A program made the translations under genes and the position numbers. Shown piece after piece: positions 48,240 through 58,632 of a stretch of 64,000 bases of DNA. Source of the DNA: Uranotaenia lowii (taxonomy: Eukaryota; Arthropoda; Insecta; Diptera; Culicidae); assembly GCF_029784155.1 (NCBI RefSeq), contig NC_073693.1:111786683-111850682 (forward strand). Reading direction: 5' to 3'. Below the pieces are notes generated by a model that was not told the DNA's origin, did not search any database, and saw nothing but the letters and a program-made list of their open reading frames with translations. Position 1 is the first letter of the stretch, and each line of letters starts with the position of its first letter.

Positions 48240-51200
48240 GCTCAGTTCACCAGATTTTGATGCAAATTCCAAGATTTGATGAAAGTAAATTTCCTATTTG
48301 GTTACTAAAGGATTCTTTATAGGAATCCTGATCATCATTTGAAATTTTTAAAGATGGATTTTCAAAAATTTCTATTTAACATGAAAAACAACTTATTCTG
48401 AAAAACTTGAAAATGAATAATCAAATATTATTTAAATATAATTCTGCAAAAAAAAATCATGGATGAGGTTTGAACCAAAACGAAGCTTTTTAGACCCCAG
48501 AATTTGAGAAATTCAAAAATGACCCCAAATCGACTCAGTCTAGTGCATCGGTAATCCTCAAAGATAGACATTTTTTCATTTCTCGGCTCACATTTATTCT
48601 CCAAGTCTAACCTTCTACTTAAAATTTCTCTTCAATCATTCTTAAGTACCAATGGAATTTCAAGATGGTACCGAGTTGAGGTAATTTTATGCCAAAAATG
48701 TGCATTGCGCCAAATATGACATGCTTGCCTTTGTGTCTACTGGCATAGAGACTTGAGCTCTCGAGCAAAATTATTCATTATTTACTAAGGTTTCCGGACA
48801 GATCTGAGCTATTTTATCTAAAAACCGGGCAAAATCCGGGCATTTGATTCCAAAATGTCGACCAAAAATCCGTGCAATATCCGGGAAAATTTGATCAAAA
48901 TTCAAGAATTACTCAACACGAATCTAGAAAAAAATTTAAATATTTTTTTCATCAGCAATTTTAGGCTTTCAAAAAACTTCTCATGATAATTTATATAAAA
49001 TTTGGAAAAAAAAAATACGCTTTGGACGCATGAATAAAAATGTTTCCAAACAATTTGTTTTTTTTTTGTTTTGGCAAATAATGTGAATAAATCTGAGAAA
49101 AATCCGGGATTGTTTTTAATGAAATCCGGACAACCGGGCCGGGCCGAGCTTTTGTTAAATCTTGTATCAAATATCCGGGCAAACCCGGATAAAACCGAGC
49201 AATCCAGCAATCTTATGCATTCCTGCTACATACAAAACATTCAAGCGAAACAAAAAAATCCAGAGAATTTCTTCCTATTAGCCAATTTCCTTAAATGAAC
49301 ATTCTCTGGAAACTCCCTTTCGACTAGTTATTTTTAGGAAACTAAAGACTCTATTTGGAGTGGGTTATTTTAATGTCTAAAATATATTCTTTATTGTTTC
49401 AAGTTCATTGCCACCGCACGCAAGCCGAAAATTCCAGTATTCAGCAAATCAAGCACACGTGCCATCGTCTGACTTCAGAAAACTAGGTACTTACTCGTTC
49501 CACCTCCTGTTGCTTTTCGTCTAGCTAAAATAGCCGGCTAAATCTGGCTAGCGAATTTCGGCATCAAAGTACTAATCTGGAAAATGAAAATAACACTTTT
49601 TCATCGTTCGTTGACGTTCGAGGGATCCTGTCCGTGGAAAGAGCCGTGTTCTGTGAACTCCAATCGAGGCCATTACCATATGACCTAAGTACGTACCCAG
49701 CAACTATCGCTAGTTAGATCTATCTATCTACATTACATAAGTATAACTCAACTAACTAGCTAAGCAGACCACACGAACTATCGCTATCGAGATCTCCACA
49801 TTCAGAAGAGAGAAAACTGTTCGTCATGTCACGGGGAAGTCTGACTGAAGCCGAAACTGGAACGATGATGCCAAGGCAGCAAAACGAAGAGGGAGGCTTC
49901 CTTTTTTTCGATTCGTTTCACTTTTCCAGCTCACGATGATGGCCGTGGGACGTGGGAAAGTTGTTTTTCATCGTTCCTCCCCCCAAGAAGAACGAAATCG
50001 TTTCTAGGTTCTTTCTAGGTAAAAACCCGTGAAATAAAACCTTCCGTTTTGCGGTGACAGAGGAAAAACTTGCCTCGCAATGAAACTAATGATGTCGGTT
50101 GTTGGCTTAGTGGTCACTCAACTTTCTAATGTTGATTTATCAGAGACCGATGGACATTTACCGGGGCTGGAAGGCGGAAAGTGAATTGGCAAAGTCGATT
50201 GCCCCATTCCACTTCCGGGCCAAGGAAGTTGGGGAATCATTTTTCACGTTGTCCTGTCAACCATGAGGAAACGTTGCGTGGCCTGAAGATGATGCGTGCG
50301 TTTTCTTTAATGTCGGTTCAAAATTTTCGCGGACAAAATTTTTTACACAGCCAGTAAGAAGTTTTGTTTTTCTAAACTTCATGGAATTTTTTATTTTTGT
50401 ATTTAGTTCATTTTAAATTAATATACCTTGAATTTATTGAAACTGTCAAGGTTTAGTTATGATATACTTTCTAATTCAAGAGAAATAGCCTTCTTGAAGA
50501 GTTACAACAAATGATCAACAAAATGTGTGATAACTTTTCTTCTCATCATTAAAATGATAACTTAATGATTATAATTACTTCTTCTCTGTTCTAGATCAAC
50601 AGGAAATTTCTGAGAGGGAATTTTCAGGTCAACTGTGTAAATTTCTCTTCTGTACAACTTCTGTCAAAAGGAATTTAACGGAGAAGCGCTTCGATTGCTC
50701 TGAAAATCCTTGATTTTTTTTAGTCAATTTTCAAGTATTTTACAAATAACCCCTCTTAAGGTAAGTTGGCCATAAAAAAACTGGACAAATATGTATAAGT
50801 TTTTCTTATATTTCAAATCTTATCAAACATTATATAAAAAAAAAGTAAAAGTAGCTACTTAACTCATGTTGAAATGAGGCCCTGCTTAGCTCCCTAGCGA
50901 CTTATTTAAGACCACTTAAAACACGGTATCTTTGTTTCTTAAGGGAAACATTTGTCATATCTAAAAAATTGTCACATAAATGAAGAGACCTCTCTTATCC
51001 AACGCACTAATCACGAAAAAACAATCTATCGAGGGGTTTGCGAAAGTTTTTTTCTTTGGTCGCAATATACACCAGGTTTTTTTTTCAAATTTTCGCTTAT
51101 AGGGTAGAAGCTAAAGCCGTGCAAACGGGGGGGAGGCTGTAAGTTTACGGGTTTAGTGATTTGAAGTTGCTGGGTACAGAAAGGAAATAACAATTTTGTT

Positions 51201-51413
51201 AGAAAATTTGTTCGGCCCCACGCAGTTTTTTCCCTTAACACTCTAGAGGATAGTCTGGGCTCAAGGCATTAAGTATTCAAATCATTATCTTGATATTCAA
51301 AACCCTTATCTTGCCCTCAAAAGTTTTTTTATAAGAAGTGTAAACGACTTCAAAATATAAAACCAATTTTCTTAACTTTACAATACATTCAAGCAATTCC
51401 AGTTCAAGTCACA
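48240..51413. other. Mostly unique DNA with a GC-richer section
   Basis: A fragment at about 48447-48545 matches the ends of the fold-back at 51423-52148 and ends CGACTCAGTCTA. Decayed CCGGGCAAAATCCGGG repeats lie at 48826-49205. From about 49400 to 50330 the DNA is GC-richer and free of repeats, with CT-rich blocks but no open frame that looks coding. It is a candidate for conserved intronic regulatory sequence. 50340-51413 is AT-rich. Confidence 0.45.
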
Positions 51414-51422
51414 ACGATTCAG

Positions 51423-52148
51423 TAGACTGAGTCGATTTGAGATCATTTTTGAATTTCTCAAACCCTCGGGTCTTAAAAGCTTTGTTTTGGTTCAAAACTC
51501 ATCCATGATTTTTTGCAGAAGTTTTAAGCAACGTTTACATGAGTAAATTTTAACTTTTATATTTGTATGGGAAAATTGCTCCCAAGCTTGCTAATGGTTT
51601 TTGTGCCAATTTTTAAATTCTTTGAAGGAAATTTTCCACTGAACAACTTTGTCGAAGATCTTAACTTTGTATCTTATAGAGAAAAAAGTTATTAGCTAAT
51701 TAAAAGGGTATGTCTTTTGGCATGTAATTTGTTTTTTTTTTGTTTATTCTGCATTTGAAACGGCTTATTCCTTTAGGCTTTAAGGAGCCAAACTCGTTTT
51801 GTTTGATTAGAATTGTGTGCTTATATCTAATTGCAATAAATTATATGACACCACTGCTGGGTGCCTAGCGATGTATTGCACCAGCAGTCATGTCAATTGA
51901 ATTAATTGTTTTTCAATGGAGAATAAAAAAAACATAGCCCTCGGATCCACAGAAGGAACAAAATTGATGTTGATTTTTCAGTAAAGAATGTTTAATTTTC
52001 CCATACAAACTTAACAGTTAAAATTTACTCATGTAAATGTTTCTTAAAGATTCTGCAAAAAATCTTGGATGGGTTTTGAACCAAAACGAATCTTTTTATA
52101 AACCAGGGTTTGAAGATTTCAAAAATGACCCCAAATCGACTCAGTCTA
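51423..52148. mobile_element. Mutator-like fold-back MITE (726 bp)
   Basis: Long inverted arms (about 175 bp each) start TAGACTGAGTCGATTTG at both ends. The 9-bp flanks ACGATTCAG (51414-51422) and ACGATGCAG (52149-52157) agree at eight of nine positions. Long TIRs and a 9-bp duplication fit the Mutator superfamily. A third end of the family is at 48447-48545. Confidence 0.75.
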
Positions 52149-52208
52149 ACGATGCAGCCATGAGACCGATATTTTCTATTCGAAACAGCCAACCTAATAA
52201 GCAAAATG

Positions 52209-52404
52209 GGGCTTGTGATATAGCTCAGTTGGCAAGTCTGTTGTCTCCTGAGCCGATGTCCGTGAGTTCGAGCCCAAGAGTAAACATCGAACACAGTTGT
52301 ACCGGATAAGTTTTTCAATCCGCCAATTTGATAAAGTCGCGACGTTGATAAAGTCGCGAATGCCATAAAGATGGTAAAACGACTATAATCGAAACAAAAA
52401 AAAA
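52209..52404 (+). repeat. tRNA-derived SINE
   Basis: The head has a perfect A box TAGCTCAGTTGG (52221-52232) and a B box GTTCGAGCC (52266-52274), spaced as in a tRNA. The body contains GATAAAGTCGCGA twice and GCCATAAAGATGGTAAAACG, and the element ends in an A-tract at 52396-52404. RNA polymerase III promoter, unrelated body and A-rich tail together define a SINE. It looks like a family common in mosquito genomes, from memory and not searched. Confidence 0.85.
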
Positions 52405-53264
52405 TAAGCAAATAGAAGCCCCAACAATCATGTTAATTCATTTATAAAAATCGAAAATCAAAAACATAAGTCATGTAACATTTTCTGCCGGTATCGATAT
52501 GTAAAACATTCTTCAAAAAAGCAAATTCATTCTCAATTTTTTATTTATGGTTTTTTTATCTTCTAAATTCTCAGTTCCACATTTTTAAAGTGTTTTGATT
52601 TTAAAATTGCACTATATTTTCAAATAGAGATATTTCTTTCTAAAATATCAAAAACAAATCTTTCTGATTAGTTTTAATCCGGATCAGGTTTTTTAACCCG
52701 TTAGAGTACTAGGAGTGATAACTTGACAATCCTGACCAAAACGGCTACACTTCTATTGTTTCTCAACCAATTTGTTCAAATTTTATAGTTTTGAAAACCA
52801 TATGATAAAACCCAAATAAAATCCCCAGACAAAATTCAGCTACAATAATTCAATTGAATATTTTCAAAGTATAAGAAAAAACATCGAAAAAAGACTATAC
52901 ATAAATAAGCTACCAAATACTCATAAAACTTTCACTTAATGCTTTAGAAAGCTGTAATTAAAACCAATATTTTGCGCTCATTTTTTTTTTTAAATCACAA
53001 ACACAAAAAATGTAAAAAAAAGGTTTAAAACCCGCAGTTTTCAACCAATAAGCTATGAAAATTGTTTCAGTCTACTGTGATTTTTGTTAAATTTAAAAAG
53101 TTGATTGTAGAGGTGACATATTTTAACATATTTTTGCGTCATTTGATTCTTAGAACACGAAACACAGAAACTTGTGACGAATTTTCAAAGGAAGTTGTTT
53201 TTAAGTTTTTTTGTAAATTTGCAATTTTTAAGAATTTTAATCGGCTAAATTCAACTTTGCACTG
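52405..53264. other. AT-rich DNA with one copy of a dispersed repeat
   Basis: About 52724-53060 resembles 56866-57135 and 58757-59010; shared text includes forms of CAGACAATGTTCAGCTACAA and AAAAAACATGCTTCG. No gene is supported. Confidence 0.45.
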
Positions 53265-54155
53265 CACGGAAAATAAAAAAAGGTAAAATTTACCTTTTTG
53301 CGAGGTGAATTTTTTCCACCCCTCTTCGAGGTAATTTTAACTTTTTTTTCATCCACCTAGCAAAAAGGTAAATTTTACCTTTTTCGCATTCACCTAGCAA
53401 AATAGTATATAAAACCGTTTTCCCATTTACTGATTTAAAAGGTAAATGCTGGTTGGTTTGATTGTTTTCTTCAATAAGAATTAAGAAAATACAAAATTCT
53501 TTCAAAAATGATATTTATTGGAGATAAATAGGGACTGGTAATTCGGCTTCGCGTTCTTCTGAACCGCTATGGCCGCTGAATCCACCTGCGTTGCGTACAT
53601 TCATGGCCTCCTCCGTTCGACTAATCCGGTCAGGTTCGGCTTTTCCGGCTGGAAGATGACGTGGAATACACCTCAAAGCTCTATGGGCCGATCTGAAACA
53701 AAATCAATAGTATTATGACGAGAACCAGCACAACTAAATGATATTTAAGAACACTTACCATTCTATTCCGATTTTCACATATTAGGCACAAAGCAAAACT
53801 TGTTCCTAAAATGACAAAACAGCTTAACCTCAATGATCGTACCGTAATTGTACCGTTTTGTTTAGCTCAATCCAGGTCAATTACATCTCGCTACGAGGAT
53901 TTTAGATTTACCTTTTTTTCTAGGTGAATTATACTTTTTTATCGAGCTCAATTCAGGTGAACTTCACCTCGCCACGAGGTAAGATTTACCTTTTTTCTCG
54001 GTGAATTGTACCTTTTTTCCAAACTCAATTCAGGTAAATTTTACCTCACTGTGACGTGAGTTTCACCTCGAAGAGGTAGAAGTTACCTTTTTGGCCTTTC
54101 ACGAGCGTTCACCTTTGCTAACTCGGTAAATTTTACCTTTTTATTATTTTTCGTG
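53265..54155. mobile_element. Element with GGTAAAATTTACC subterminal repeats (891 bp)
   Basis: The ends are CACGGAAAATAAAAAAAGG and, inward from the right, CACGAAAAATAATAAAAAGG. Both run directly into the palindrome GGTAAAATTTACC. This motif or GGTAAATTTTACC recurs near both ends together with CACCTCG/CGAGGTG half-sites that can pair with each other. The centre carries a minus-strand spliced-gene-like unit. The superfamily is unknown, and the target duplication is not clear. Confidence 0.65.
53511..53819 (-). pseudogene. Small spliced-gene 3' end inside the GGTAAAATTTACC element
   Basis: On the minus strand a short exon ends AGAATG|GTAAGTG (donor near 53757), followed by a 62-bp intron ending TTTTGTTTCAG near 53696. 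The next exon has an open frame of about 56 codons (containing SAHRALRCIPRHLPAGKAEP and SGHSGSEEREAELPVP) that stops where a CAATAAA poly(A) signal begins near 53520. The upstream exon reads SFALCLICENRNRM but joins out of frame by one base, so the unit looks recently broken. GC content is well above the flanks. I do not recognise the product. It could be a captured host exon or the element's own gene. Confidence 0.4.
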
Positions 54156-54173
54156 TGGATTATGAGAAGATAC

Positions 54174-54794
54174 ACTCAGCCGAAAAAGGAACGTTAAATT
54201 TACCTGGATTTTCACGTAGCCACTCGTTACGTGAATTTTTGGTTGGTCTACGTGAACCATTTAGGAGTTAATAAAAAATCACTTGATCCTTACGTGAAAT
54301 TCATATAGTTGAATGTCGTTAAAACAAAGACACATTCGTTTTACGTGACAATCCAGTGATCCGCCAAGTACTGAGGGATTTGGTGCATTCTATGTGATGT
54401 TCACGTAAACCTGAACGACTCATTCACGTAAAATCTTTGTGAAGGAATACCAGTTTCAACATGGCGCAGATCCGACAGTTGATGTATAAAGACAAAAAAA
54501 CTGGGTTATGGAGAAGCTGATATTCATTTCGTAAGTAATAAAATTATGTTTTGTGGTTAGTAGTTATGTACATCTTTGTTTTTTTCCACAGGATTTGATA
54601 TTGAGGCAGCTGAAACGGCCAAGCAACCGCTGAAGAGGAAGAACAAATTCCATTTTTCGACGAATTTTTGTTCAATGAATTGAGTGGAGTTACAAAGTGT
54701 CAGTTTAAAAGTGTTATGCAAGTTCAAATGTTAAATATGTTATTTTGTCGAATAATAAAGTTTACTTTCGAAATCAAAACTTTTTTATTTGAAA
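54174..54794 (+). mobile_element. ACGTGAA-repeat element with a spliced, polyadenylated-looking unit
   Basis: It begins ACACTCAGCCGAAAAAGG and carries several ACGTGAA/TTCACGT motifs (54210-54445). Then an ATG at 54461 opens MAQIRQLMYKDKKTGLW, stopping at 54518. A donor TTTC|GTAAGTA lies at about 54531, an acceptor TTTTTTTCCACAG near 54592, and the next exon encodes about 30 residues (FDIEAAETAKQPLKRKNKF) to a stop. AATAAA follows at about 54763. The frames do not join cleanly, so this is a relic or an RNA unit. Its right end is cut by Helitron copy 2. Confidence 0.4.
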
Positions 54795-56735
54795 CTAGCT
54801 GACCCGTTGTGCTTTGCTACACCTTCAGGAAATAAATGTAATTTGTAAAAATTTATTAAAATTTAGATTTTAGAGAGCATTTTTATAAATCAAACCTCAT
54901 CATACTTCAGAACCAACAACTTTGAAATGAAAGCTGCAGCTGCAGTTCTGAATAGCAATTCAAAGATGGTATATATTATTTACAGAAACTTGATCTCTAA
55001 ACTCGTTTTTCAAGATCTGAAATTTGTACTCTGTACCCAAAAAAACCTTTTAAAATATGGTCCCTTCTTTGAAAAGCTCTCTATCTTAAATTTACATGGG
55101 AGCTCTCCCATCTTTTTCAATTTTGTCCCTCACTGCTTGAAGAAGGTAGGCAAATTTAACCGGCTGAAAAATATAATAAATTAGTTATGTACCTAGTAAA
55201 TACAGTGCAAATTTCTTTTTTTATTAATAAATTTTCTACGGTAAACATACAAATATTTAAAAAAATATCATTTGCATCACTAAATAAGTTCTCAGCGGTT
55301 TTTTTTATTTTCTCTTTGAAAGTCAAATATTCAAAAATGTAGGCAAAAACAAATATCTAAGTTTACATTTGTCCCGTATATTGGGGCAAGTGTCAATGCA
55401 AAGCTTATTTACAGATGCGTCAGAGTAATGGCTTTAAAATGGATTTAATACGAATTCCTGTTTTTTGTTCTATCAAGTTTCACTGATATATTTGCAGTAT
55501 TCCTGCAATATAAATTTATGTTTGTTACTCCACTTTTAACGAATGCTGTTCAAAGGGAATGACCTTCAAAGACATTTAAGATTTTTTAATATCCGCTGCA
55601 GTTTCAACATTCAGAATACCCCTTCTGGTCTTTCCAACATATTGAATCATTTTGAAGATGAATTTCTTAAAAGTTCGACGTTTGCCCTTGCCCCACCGTG
55701 TAAGTTGACAGAAGGGAATATTGTTTTTAACAATTTAAGGGTAAACTAAAAGTTTCCCTTAAAAATTTTGCGTCCAGTTAAATATCAGTTCTAAAGTCTC
55801 GCTTTTCAAAAACGAAGCGGATCAAAGGTCTCTTTTATGCAGCCATGTAACACAAAAACACTTTTCATGTTAGGTGCGTACTTGAATTGGTATGTAAGCA
55901 AAAAGTACGATGGTTTTTTCAGAATTATTTAAAATTAAAAGCTCCCATTTTCATTTCTAAATTCGTTTCACTTGTGTATTTGAACCGAAGTAACAATTTC
56001 TAGAAGAAAACATAATTTTTAATTTTGTTTAACAGAAAAAGTTGAACGTTTTAACATGTTCTAATGTTCCTTGAATGAAAAGTCGAATGCTACCCTATAC
56101 CTACCACGAACTAAATATGGAAGTATTTTTGCCAATCTTTCAATTGGTTTTGATTCGATTGATAAAATACCAATCCGTGTCAAATCTAGGCGTCATATAT
56201 TACCACGTGCTGTGTACAAATCAAATAAGCAAGAAAAAAACACATCTAGGTTGCATATCGCCCCACGTGTTTGAGAAACAGGCGCCTTATTGTGAAATTT
56301 CCAGCAATCAATGAACAGTGTGCTTTGGTTACTATCCTCTTGCGACGACGTTTGCTCGCCCATGGAGACGAAAAACAAACCCCAGGTTGAAAAATACGCG
56401 CCAAAATATTCCTACTGATCAGTATGCTATGCCTGAGTTACTTTCCTTTTGCGTCGTTGGCTCGCGACGCCTCGGCCATAGAGACGAAAAACAAACCGCC
56501 CAAAGGAAAAAAAATCTCAAGAAAATGGATGTCATGACTTTAATTTGTTTCGAAAAACTACAAATTTAGTATGGAAGCCTCTCCTTCCTTAAGTCGGATG
56601 GAGTTTTGACTATTACAGAAACCATCCCTGGCCTCAAAAACCCTCAGATGCCAGTTTTGACGATGATCGGTTCAGTAGTTTCCGAGTCTATAGGGAACAG
56701 ACAGACAGACAAACATTCATTTTTATATATATAGA
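54795..56735 (-). mobile_element. Non-autonomous Helitron, copy 2 (1941 bp), inverted relative to copy 1
   Basis: On the minus strand it starts TCTATATATATAAAAATGAA (56735 downwards) after A and ends GGGTCAGCTAG (54795) before T. It has exactly the same length as copy 1, and every segment I compared was identical, including all three short ORFs. Flanking DNA differs from that of copy 1, so these are two insertions and not one long duplication. Confidence 0.93.
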
Positions 56736-57239
56736 TTAAGTATTCAGAAATAAATGACAATCAATAAGTGACAAAATTTTGAAAAACTGTTGCTGAATTC
56801 GATTAAAAAACAACTTGATGGACCCTCATGAGAGGGGAGGAGGGGGGGGGGGGGGTCTTGCAACGTATCTCAAATATAATTCTCAGACAATGTTCAGCTA
56901 CAACCATTTATTTTAAAGTTATTCAAATATTAGGAAAAAATTTTTAAACATGCTTCGAGAAGAAGGCTGTAAGTCAGTTATAAAGTGCTAAAAAATTTAC
57001 GTAATGCCTGAGAAAGCTGAAGTGAGAAGCTAACATATTTTTCAATTTTTTAAGAAGATAGCCACAAAAAATGTAAAAAAGTGGTACTTTTTAAAGAATC
57101 ACCCACCAAAGTTGTCCAGCCACAGTAGAAAACTTTTGAAAATTGAATTGAAACGTTTAAAAAAAAAAAATACACCGTCTTAGCCGGTTAAGGCTTTATA
57201 GACTGAATTAATGACGTGGACAACTTAAGATTAACATCA
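56736..57239. other. AT-rich DNA with a dispersed-repeat copy and a G-run
   Basis: A 14-bp G run lies at 56842-56855. 56866-57135 is a copy of the dispersed repeat also seen at 52724-53060 and 58757-59010. No gene. Confidence 0.5.
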
Positions 57240-57328
57240 ACACCCAAAACCGAGATGAGAATCGAACCTATGCCATCAGTGGACCAGCATTTACTGTCTT
57301 ACCACGCTAACGTTTCGACCACCATATT
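57240..57328 (-). repeat. tRNA-derived relic, minus strand
   Basis: On the minus strand the B box GTTCGATTC (57259-57267 on the plus strand as its complement) lies about 45 nt after an A-box-like TCGAAACGTTAGCGTGG. The layout is similar to the tRNA-like relic at 23544. No acceptor stem forms. A poly(T)-ending body follows toward 57160, so it may be a SINE. Confidence 0.5.
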
Positions 57329-58443
57329 TAGAGACATTTTCGCGTTTTTATATTCATAAAACATATAAACAAATAAACAAACAAAAACACGAAACTCAGT
57401 ACTTTAAAATGAAATTTTCATAAAACTGACTTAATACCCAAGCAACCAAAAGTCCCATATCTACATTAACGCGTGATTTCAAAGTTCCAATTTCGCTGAA
57501 CAAAGATTCCAAAGGGTATTGATACCGAATTTTCTCGAATGCGAGCATGAAGTTACAAAATGTTCCTTAGATATCCTCTCTTCGACATGTCAATTGCATT
57601 ACTCAGTATTAAAGTTACAAATAGGGCCTCAAATAGCCTTTCAAGGACTTGAAATTCCCAAAAGTTCCTCTAATAGCCTTTTTATGACATGTCCGCCATT
57701 TAATGAATATGAAATGTGAACGAACATCACTAAATCATATAATCAATCAGTCATTTTTGGTAGCTTGGAATTTGTAGGAATTTCTTTTGCCACTCGGAGT
57801 TGAACCATTGCGAGGGGGGATGATAATAAAAAATAATGCGAAAAACGAATAAATTGGAATGAATTGCACGAAAGCTTGTATGCAACAAAAATGCATACTA
57901 TATCATTTCACAAGACCTATAAATCATGTATTTTTTCATTGAAAAATTCAATAAAATCTAGAATACAAAAGGAGAAATAACTTCCTTCTTCCACTATTTG
58001 TATTTTGGTCTTGTAATCTTTCAGATATTTGAAATTAATTTTGAAATTGACATAAAATACTTCAAACTTTATTTATTTCCCCCTTCGGAGTTTTTTCCAA
58101 CCTGATTTTTTTCACCTTAAACATTTCGTCCAACTATATTTACTTACCACAAATTTATCACACATTTAAAGTCAGTTGAGGCAATTCATAAATTATGTAA
58201 ATATATAGATAAACTCAATAATTTGTATATTATTTGTATTATTATTTTAACGAATGTTTGATTTATAGGCCGTTTCGTAATGTTTCTGAGTAATACTCAA
58301 CATACATCTTTACTGCTGGCGACTGGCTGCCCTTGCAGGTATTCTGGGAAAGCTTATTACCACTTAGAATTTTAGCTGCTAGTACGACAACATCTAGCCG
58401 TGACTTCGTGGCAGCGTGTTTGGCTAACATCACGAAGGGCTTC
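57329..58443. other. AT-rich DNA, no supported gene
   Basis: The segment is AT-rich. The stretch 58263-58443 on the minus strand may hold frameshifted continuation of the neighbouring transposase remnant, but I could not match it. Confidence 0.45.
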
Positions 58444-58632
58444 CGGTTTTCGATTTCCCCCCGATCCAGACTTCCTGGCTGTCGACAAACGTTCCCCAAA
58501 CACTTTAATTACATTTGTAACGGTTGATTTGGCAACTTTTAGCGATTTTGCCAGCTTTGCGTGCGAGTAGCTTGGATTTTCGCGATGCGCGAGCAAAATT
58601 TTGATACGCTGCTCTTCTTCCTTGGACGGCAT
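58444..58632 (-). pseudogene. Tc1/mariner-type transposase N-terminal fragment
   Basis: The minus-strand frame from the methionine at 58632 reads MPSKEEEQRIKILLAHRENP and continues with HAKLAKSLKVAKSTVTNVIK, then ARKSGSGGNRKPE. A helix-turn-helix of the form A-x-L-x-V-x-x-S-T-V, followed by a basic GSGG-x-x-K/R linker, is the DNA-binding N-terminus of IS630/Tc1/mariner transposases. The frame then degenerates, and no DDE/D catalytic domain is found. About 63 residues are recognisable out of roughly 350 expected. An ATG upstream at 58728 is open too but its extra residues do not look like the family. Confidence 0.65.

Noticed and set aside
44479..56569. Three pairs of identical small ORFs in inverted positions as conserved genes
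   Set aside because: Identity is explained by the two Helitron copies; the frames have no recognisable domains.
44313..56735. One large 12.4-kb transposon with 1.9-kb terminal inverted repeats
   Set aside because: Each 1941-bp arm is by itself a complete Helitron with its own A|T insertion site, and the ends lack any shared target duplication.
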